A stretch of 64,000 bases of DNA, taken from Lithospermum erythrorhizon. Its lineage: Eukaryota > Streptophyta > Magnoliopsida > Boraginales > Boraginaceae. The translations under genes and the position numbers were made by a program. Location: positions 1-64,000 of the forward strand of contig JADFUC010001579.1 in NCBI GenBank assembly GCA_019722365.1, given 5' to 3'. Below, piece by piece: positions 56,704 through 64,000 of this stretch. The notes under the pieces were generated by a model. It did no database searches, had not been told where the DNA came from, and was given only the letters and a program-made list of their open reading frames with translations. Position 1 is the stretch's first letter, and each line of letters opens with the position of its first letter.

Positions 56704-58500
56704 TCCTGAAGCATCATACATAATATAAAACAAAATAAAAATAAAAATGAGGATATATGTTTATGATACTAAAATAAATGCACCGACTAAAATAAATTTT
56801 TTTAAAAAATCAGATATCAATACCTTTATAGCTTGTTTATAAACTGTATCTCACTTTAAATGTCGAATTCAATTTCAAGATTCTCAGCAACATTCTTTTA
56901 AGGCGAAGAAATGAGAAAATCAAGAAAACGAAAAACCCGAAAAGATCCGAATCAACGAACTCAAACAGCAACTGGGAAAGGGGGCATTGACAAAATATAT
57001 ATATATAGCCAATGAATGAAAATTCCCAAAATCGAAAACTGAAATTTGAAATTCAAAATGCGAACTTTAAACAAAATACTGAAAAGGGTTGTAAGAGAAA
57101 GCAAAAAGGTAAAAATTTTCAAACAAAACTTGTGATTTGTTAGTTGTACAAATGGTTTGAGAAAGATAGGGTTAACGCTTTTGAAATTAATGAAATTTCA
57201 ATTTTCATTTGAAGTTTAGAAATAGGAAGAAAAAGACACGTGAGTATATTAAAAGGGTAATTATTGTTGTTGAATGATTTATTCTGCTTTAATTAGTATG
57301 AAAGGAGTATTGTTTGGCATTTTTGTTTGTTGATGATTTTGGAGGGAGGGAGGGAGAGAGAGGTTTATTGTGATTTCAAATTCAAAAGAAATGGAAATGG
57401 AGGGGTTATTGGATCGAGGGAAGATTGCCGCCATCGTCTCAGATTTGGCTTTAATTTAGAGACCTCACACTATAGCTCCCCGCTCTACCCAACGCTCCCC
57501 TCTCTCCTTAATTTAGCACGGGAGCTAAAGACATACTCAAACAGTAAAAAAGGGGTGAAGTTATTATTTTGCTTCTCCTATGTATTAGCCAGTGTTTGAT
57601 GTAGTTTCATTTAAGGACCAAAATAATTATTTAATACTAGATTTTTAATATTGTTTCAATGTGGAGTTAGACTAGTTACAACGGACATGTTGAAAAAAAA
57701 ATTTAATAGGTTAATTCATTGGTGTAGGATGTTGAAAAAAATAAAATGGTAAGGTGTATTAAACTGATGGAGTAAACTTAATGTTGAATTCTGTATAGCA
57801 TTCCACGTCGTCGTCTCGTGGTGCAGCGTCGGCGAGTCATTGCGCACGAAATTACAGGGTGATTTTGTCTCGGGAAGGGCAGATATGAAATGATAAGGTT
57901 GCTGCGTAGCTGCATTCTATTGGCTCGTTCGATTTTCGGATTTTTTATTCCATTCCAATTATTTGATAATACATTAATTTTTTTTTAAATTATACCAGCA
58001 TTCATCATTTTTCCGTCAGTTTAATACCTACATCATTTTGGGAGATTGGAAAATTCTGCTTGGCTGTTAAATAAAAAAAATAAGCAAATCTATTAGAATG
58101 AATAAATATATAATAATGAATTCTGAAAAATGCTCTGATATAATTCCTTACCGTATGAAATCTTAGAGTACTTCTGTCTGGCGGATGGTGGCAACTTTCA
58201 ATCTCTGAATCGTCAGGATAAATCGCCGTATAGTGAAATGCCTCCCAGTGGTCACTTTGAAGCGGTTGAGTCGTACAATTGGAGTTCTTTAGGGCATCTG
58301 AGAAGCGATTGAGAGCAGAATTTGAGTCAAAACTTTGAGCTAAAAACCCCAAAGGGAGATAGGGGAGGGGCGGCCGAAAGTGTTTGGGGGGAGGAGAGAA
58401 ATGAAAAGCTTAGGTTTTTTATTTCATCTTTTCATATATAGTCCCTGCTTGGTTTCGGTCGTAAGCATTTCGTTTGATAAATAGTTAACTCGTTAAACGT
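56704..58500 (-). promoter_or_regulatory. 5' leader and promoter region of gene C
   Basis: CTTCAG at 56706-56711 (minus strand) looks like the acceptor of a leader intron. A possible untranslated first exon ends at 58152 with donor GTAAGG, and lies downstream of a pyrimidine-rich stretch (TTTCTCTCCTCCCCCC, about 58387-58402). The open frame 58352-58005 starts at TTG and has no ATG, so it is not taken as coding. The pairing of this exon with gene C is a guess from strand and distance. Confidence 0.4.
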
Positions 58501-59391
58501 TAACTAACATTACTAAGCAGTAAGTAACTAACAAGTTACTAATAAACTTCTCGTTAAACCGTCAATTGAAATAGCAATTTAATTGATTTGGTTTTGTACG
58601 ATTTGTATTTTACGTTATCGATGTAAAATTACCGATTAATTATCTCGTTGATATCAATCAAGCTTTCAATTTAACAATCTCGATTTAATTCCGTACATGG
58701 AATATAACTTCAACATCATTGTATGCGTATTGGCCGGACTCGGATAATATTAGCAGTATAATAATATAAGTGACCGTTACAATTATTATATAGGTTGTAA
58801 ATGAGATCAGCGATACAGCGTAACTTGATATTATCTTGAGTTCTATTTTAATAATTTAATTACTATTTATTGAACTTACTTAGTTTGAATAATCTCATTT
58901 AACTGAAACTAGTAAATGGTGTTACAACAATTGTCTGCCGGGCATAATTATAGAGATGAAAATACTCGATTTCAGCGAATGATTATTTGTGCCATTAGCA
59001 TCAGTCAATTGTGTGATGATGGTATGAAAGTGTTCTTCAGCAAGGATGGATGTCTTTGTCGGTAATAGTTGTGACCAACCGGTCATGAAAGGTATTAGGT
59101 CGGCTAACAAGCTACATGGACCTCACGTAGAAAGCTTTGGTAAGTAAAAAAGAGAAGATGTTGAACTATGGCATAGAAGTTTAGAGGCACACAAGTGCGA
59201 GGAATATCCAATAGCTTTTATATCAAATGAGGTTGTCACGAGGACTACTAACCTTTGGAGATCCAAAGACAGTAATACGTGGGAGAATGTCAAGTTGGAA
59301 AATAGATCAAGAGTTGTCGCTTAAAAGTTACAACATATGGTCCTTTCTAGGTGTACTTAGAACTAATGCACATGAACAATTGGTTTATGGA
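58500..59391. other. AT-rich intergenic DNA
   Basis: No gene, tandem repeat or complete mobile element is recognisable before the Copia LTR. Confidence 0.45.
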
Positions 59392-60742
59392 TTAAAATAA
59401 CAATTATAAAAATCGTAACTAAGTTCTAGGTATATAATAAAATAATAACATCTGAGTGTGTGCCTTTTAGATTTAGGGATCATGCTCACGGAATATATCG
59501 AGGAGACTCTAAACAATCAACTTAGATTGTGCCAAAGAATAGTCGCATCTGCGGCGTATGGGCATTACCCTACTGTGAGCTTTACTAGGCTCTTTAAAAT
59601 GATAAGCGTAGGCGAGGTTGGGCGAGAGAAGCCGAATTGGAAGAAGGAGAGAATTACTCCAGCTTCAAAAGTTGGAACAATGGTGCAAGTTTTTAATCTC
59701 AAGTAGCATTTATATAGGACTCAAAATTCCTACTTTTAAGGCTTTCAAAGAGATGTGGTGAAACTCTTCCACCTCCTTAAGAAGAACATTCTAGAATTCT
59801 TCTAAAAAGAAGATTCTAAAATTCCCTTCCTCTTCTCGGTTCTCGCGCGCCCATGGGGTGATTTTCAATAATTGAAATTTCACCCCAATATTCTTATACA
59901 GTTATATTTTAAATCCCAAAATTTATAATTAAATTATAGTTCGATTTCATTGTTGTGTGTGACCTCTTAGACTCGATCGAAATTAGCAATATATTAATTT
60001 ATGTTTAACCGAACATCTTATTAATATATAGATTATGTGACTACAGTAAGCAATCATACGATCTCGATCGAGTTACCTAATATATTAATTGTCCAACAAT
60101 TATACAATATCCAAACTTATTATTAAATGTAATAATCGTTTGTACAATCTAATTGTTGTTCAACGGACATATATTTATGAGATATAACATCTCATATTTC
60201 AACCTTCCCGTTTGCCCATGACGATTATTTGTAAAGCGATTATGTGTCGATTACACGACACGATCTGCAAATGCGATTTCCAACGGTCGAGCTATGGTAA
60301 GATTTGTGTCACGAGTCTTGCATCTATACTTTCTTGGTGGTATGAAGTGGCGTGATCTCGGTTATATCGGTTGTCTTAATTCCATGTTTGTACAAAATCT
60401 ACTTAAGCTATACATTATCTGAGAACTCAGAGTCTTTTCTAATCCTCACATTACGGAGAGCGTTTAGGCAGTCGAATTACACTATTCCTATCGAGGTGAA
60501 ATCGGGTCACGCGAAGGGTCTATGAGATAATTTAACGTAAGTTATGTAAGAAACTTCTTAGGGCAGATGTACAATCTTACGAGGATTACCGTGGCGGTCG
60601 ATATCCCGGTATCACGGTTGAGATCCATTTCACGCGTATACCTATGTGATCAGAGTTCAAAAAACAATTGATATGTATTATTGAAATTGAGGCTTAAAAT
60701 TCAATCATTGTCTTACAATCATTTATGACATATATAAAGAAA
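59392..60742 (-). repeat. 3' LTR of the Copia element
   Basis: Shared with 63142-64000: TTAAAATAACAATT, ACTTCAAAAGTTGGAA-like words, GTGTGTGACCTCTTA, ATTAATATATAGATTATG and ATCTCATATTTC. The upper edge is set by the purine tract TTAGTGGGAGCTAG (minus strand, 60745-60758), giving about 1.35 kb. Confidence 0.65.
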
Positions 60743-60989
60743 AACTAGCTCCCACTAAAACTAATACCACTCAGCGTATCACAAAGATCGATACTATACA
60801 TGTGTTTATCATACTTGCTTTGAGGCGATGGATTTAGTTAAGGGATCTTCATTATCATACGTCAAAACCTTACATATCCTAACATCTCCTTTGTCGGTCG
60901 TCTCGAAATAAGATGATACTTTCTGAGTACGTGCTTGGATCTGTGATGTGATCTTGGTTCCTTAGCTTGAAATTTATCGGCTCAGTGTT

Positions 60990-63135
60990 ATCACTGATAT
61001 AACTCCTTTGGACCTTTAATGCTAGAGTACTACTCCAAGTTCACTCACGAACTTCTTGATCCGGAGAAGTAACTAGGTCACGGCTTCGAATGCAATGTAC
61101 TCGGCTTACATTTGTTGAGTCGACTCACGGTGCCTTATGCTGCGCTGAGCCAGCTGCGCGCGTTAGAGGCTGAGAATACTTAACGACGAGATCGACTATA
61201 GATCTCTATTGGTTTTAGGCGGCATCAGGTGTAACCTCTATAACTCATTAATCCCACCATATACAAGGGGCATATCTTTTAGTCACTTCGTAAGTACTTA
61301 AGTAGCAAGCGCCGCGTGATCAATGATTTTACTTGGACATGATTGGTAACGGCTTGTTACACTCAGAGCGTACGATACATCTGGACGTGTACATAACATG
61401 GCATACATGATGGATCCTATGGCTGATGCATAAGGAACATCACTCATCCTTTTCACTTGACCTTATTTGTGGAACAATCAAAACAAAATTGAAATGTGCA
61501 TTAATAAATTAGAGTTTCGCTTTTCTTAGATTATCATCTTAAATGCTTTTCAACACTTTCTCAATATAAATGTTTGTCATAATCCAATAGGTACTTTAGA
61601 TCGATTTCTATGGTTAATTCCAAGAATGTATTGAGCTTATACTAAGTCTTTAAATGAGAAACATACATAGCCATGACAATGAGATTCGAGAGCATAGGTG
61701 TAATAGATTTCCTATGATCGGTGTGTCGTCTACATACTGAACTATAAATACAATGTTTCTCCGGTAACCTTCTTGTATCTGCCAAAAGAATCTTGCTTAC
61801 ATTCACAATGAGCCAAAATCTTTGATCGCTTTCAAATTAAAATGAAGATTCAGCTATGATGCTTGCTTAAGTTCATAAATGGATCTTTATAGCTTGCATG
61901 CATACTTGGGATCCACCCAGGACATGCAAAACTAGGAGGTTGTGTCATATATCGTCCTCTTCTAGATTCTGTTAAGAAATCTGATGCTTTATCCATCTGC
62001 TAGATCTTATAATGCATGTAGGCAGCGATGGCTAAGACCAGATAGTTTAAACTTTACAAGCGGGGATAAAGTTTCACCGTAATTAATTCTTAATCCGTTT
62101 GAAACCTTTGGCTACTAATTTAGCCTTATAAACATGAATATTTCCATCTTTATCAGTTATTTTCAAAAACCATTTACTTTCGATAGGTACAGCACCTTGG
62201 TGGATCATCAAATGTCCATGATATTATTTTTGATACGTCGAATCACATCTGGATTTAATGCAGGCATTCATAAACTTGTTTCTTTCATGGCTTCTTCATA
62301 TGAAGAAGGCTCGTCATTCAATAAAGAAGCTTCCACATTACCGTCACATCGGGTTCCTGACGAGTTCTATCCGACCTCACAGGGTAATTGTAGTCTTGGT
62401 TAGCTCGTCGCGGTTTCCCGTGGATCGAAGTTGAACTTCCTACATGTAAGAGGGCTCGCCTCTGAGGTGAAGATCGGTCACGTTCTCGACGTTGACTTCC
62501 TCATTATCTTGAACAACGACAAGATTCTCGCCTTCTATATCTTGGCTAAGTATTCTTCTCGAGGAAAAGTCATTTGTGTATTAAAAATCTTATTCTCATG
62601 CCCGAGGTAGACATAATACTCTATAGTTTGCTTTCGGATAACCAATGAAATAACATTTCAGTTGGGTCAAGTTTGTTAACACATTCAATTTCTTGACACT
62701 TAAAGGCATTGCCCCCAAATCCTCGTATGAAATATCTTGGGGAGGTTCCCCGAAACCCCGCATCTGTGTGAAGTGCTTATGATTGATTTAGTTGGACATT
62801 TGTTTAGTGTGTGCATGGTAGTTTTGTAATGCATATCCCCAAAGAAACACGATTGGCGGTTCGGATGTTCGTCATGGATCGAGACATTATCGATCGTGTT
62901 AGATTTCATTATCTGTTATTATGTTGAGGTGTTTCAGCGGGAGTGGGATGTGATCTGATACACTCCTTAGATGTTCTTGAATACATAGCTTAGTATTCTC
63001 AAAAGCCTCTGTCGGACAGGAGGACCTTAATCGTTTTTATTGAGTTGGTTCTCAACTAACAAAACTCTTTGAACTTTTTGAAAGCTTCGTTCTTATGCTT
63101 TAGTAGATATATGTAACCATATCTCTTGGCATGTT
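60990..63135 (-). pseudogene. Copia pol remnant: integrase, RT, RNase H
   Basis: On the minus strand from 63135: integrase core (RYGYIYLLKHKNEAF), a frame 62909-62700 with NLPKIFHTRIWGQCL, and CYFIGYPKANYRVLCLPRA near 62650-62600. RT follows: FLKITDKDGNIHVYKAKLVA at about 62170-62110, and a YVDD-derived VDDT at about 61730. Then comes the SDVPYASAIGSIMYAMLCTR segment at about 61445-61385, and an RNase H end near 61100. Stops and frameshifts occur throughout. Confidence 0.75.
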
Positions 63136-63141
63136 GGAGTT

Positions 63142-64000
63142 TTAGTTAAAATAACAATTGTCTAATCGAGAATAACGGGAACTACTACTGAGATTATAAA
63201 AATAGTAATTGTCCCGAGTTATGTACCTCTGTCTTGAAGTTGCAGCGGAATATGACGGAGGAGCCTTGAGCAACCAACGTAAGGTTGTCTAGAATAGTCA
63301 TACCAAGCCGATTGATCGAGCCACTTCCGTGGTTTTTACTAGAAAAATTGAAGTGAAAAGCGAAACAATAATGAAAAGACTATTTTCTTAGTGGAGGGTT
63401 TAGTTGAACACGAGAGAATTGGAAAAATTCTCAACTTCAAAAGTTGGAAGAATTGGAGCAATTGATTTGTGAGAGGTTGAGCACTATTTATAGGCCAACA
63501 CTTTAGAGTTTCAAGGAGAAAAAATCTCCTCAAAACATCCTCTTGCTTGCCCTAGCCGGCAATCCACAGTCGAAATTCAATTTTCGTCCCAGATGTTTCC
63601 TTCATGTTTCACTTTAGACCCAGGAAGTTATAATCATATTATAGTTTGATCCTTTGCTTGAAGTTATAATCATATTATAGTTTGATCTTTGTTGTCGTGT
63701 GTGACCTCTTACAGATTTCGATTGACAAGAGTCATTTAATTTATGCTAACGAATATTGTATTAATATATAGATTATGAGGCGGACCCTAGTAAGCCATAA
63801 TAACCCTAATGTCAATGCGAGTTAATCCCTAATATGTCAGTGCTCAACAATCGAACATATATTTGAACTTATATTATTTGAATATAATTAAATGTAAGTA
63901 AATAGAGTTTGTACAATCAAGTGTTCAATGGCGTATTTATGAGATCTAATATCTCATATTTCCAACACTCAGCTGCCGTTGGGCGATTACTTGTAGCGAT
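63142..64000 (-). repeat. 5' LTR of the Copia element, truncated by the window
   Basis: It aligns with 59392-60240. About 500 bp of the LTR should lie beyond the right edge. A TATA-like CTATTTATAGG (63483-63493) is present on the plus strand. Confidence 0.65.

Larger units (their letters stand above)
59392..64000 (-). mobile_element. Minus-strand Copia element, internally deleted, cut by the window end
   Basis: The 3' LTR (59392-60742) and the inner part of the 5' LTR (63142-64000) are direct copies. Between them, on the minus strand, are the integrase core (KRYGYIYLLKHKNEAF, then a SDRG word), integrase C-terminal pieces, RT (DKDGNIHVYKAKLVAKG; VDDT near 61727) and RNase H (YASAIGSIMYAMLCTRPD at about 61380-61440). 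Gag, protease and the integrase N-terminus are missing, with the LTR joined almost directly to the integrase core. The domain order (integrase before RT) and words are Copia, Tork-like. Confidence 0.8.

Noticed and set aside
58005..58352. Protein-coding ORF of 115 codons
   Set aside because: It has no ATG, runs through a probable donor at 58151, and looks like an untranslated leader exon.

Overview
The window is a repeat-rich piece of a flowering-plant (dicot-type) nuclear genome. It has three intron-containing host genes with canonical GT-AG introns, set among nested and decayed LTR retrotransposons. The species cannot be named from the sequence. Exon coordinates come from splice sites and reading frames read by eye.

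Host genes. (A) 7129-20308, minus strand: a 262-residue type I membrane protein in four exons. Intron 2 (11.6 kb) holds a complete LTR element in the opposite orientation. (B) 33239-38471, plus strand: a 299-residue U-box protein in eight exons, resembling plant U-box protein 62 (PUB62). (C) 53685-56703, minus strand: a 515-residue, probably nuclear, uncharacterised plant protein in six exons. All three read through without internal stops when spliced as described.

Mobile DNA, left to right. 1-6407 is the 3' part of a Ty3/Gypsy Tat-like element. It carries short-hairpin arrays and a 3' LTR, and is split by a truncated Tekay-type Gypsy element (458-5439). 8983-19434 is a nearly full-length Tat-type element with gag, protease, RT, two RNase H domains and integrase on the plus strand, a hairpin array, a spliced antisense ORF on the minus strand, and two LTRs. 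22870-27790 is an unclassified repeat zone with a recurring GGTACCGCGTTT-like motif. 28180-32450 is a badly decayed Tat-like element. 39530-52393 is a minus-strand Tat-like element with perfect 5-bp target duplications. It contains a gag-only Copia element, a foldback element and a head-to-head Gypsy gag fragment. 52554-52938 is a foldback MITE. 59392-64000 is a minus-strand Copia element that lost gag, protease and the integrase N-terminus; it runs off the right edge.

The most unusual signal is in the region downstream of integrase, or before the 3' LTR, of three Tat-like elements. Each carries tandem arrays of short hairpins whose stem sequences differ while complementarity is kept. A second is in gene A: a 24-bp exact repeat spans both the exon 2/intron 2 and intron 2/exon 3 junctions, beside an 85-bp tandem repeat that duplicates the 3' splice-site neighbourhood.
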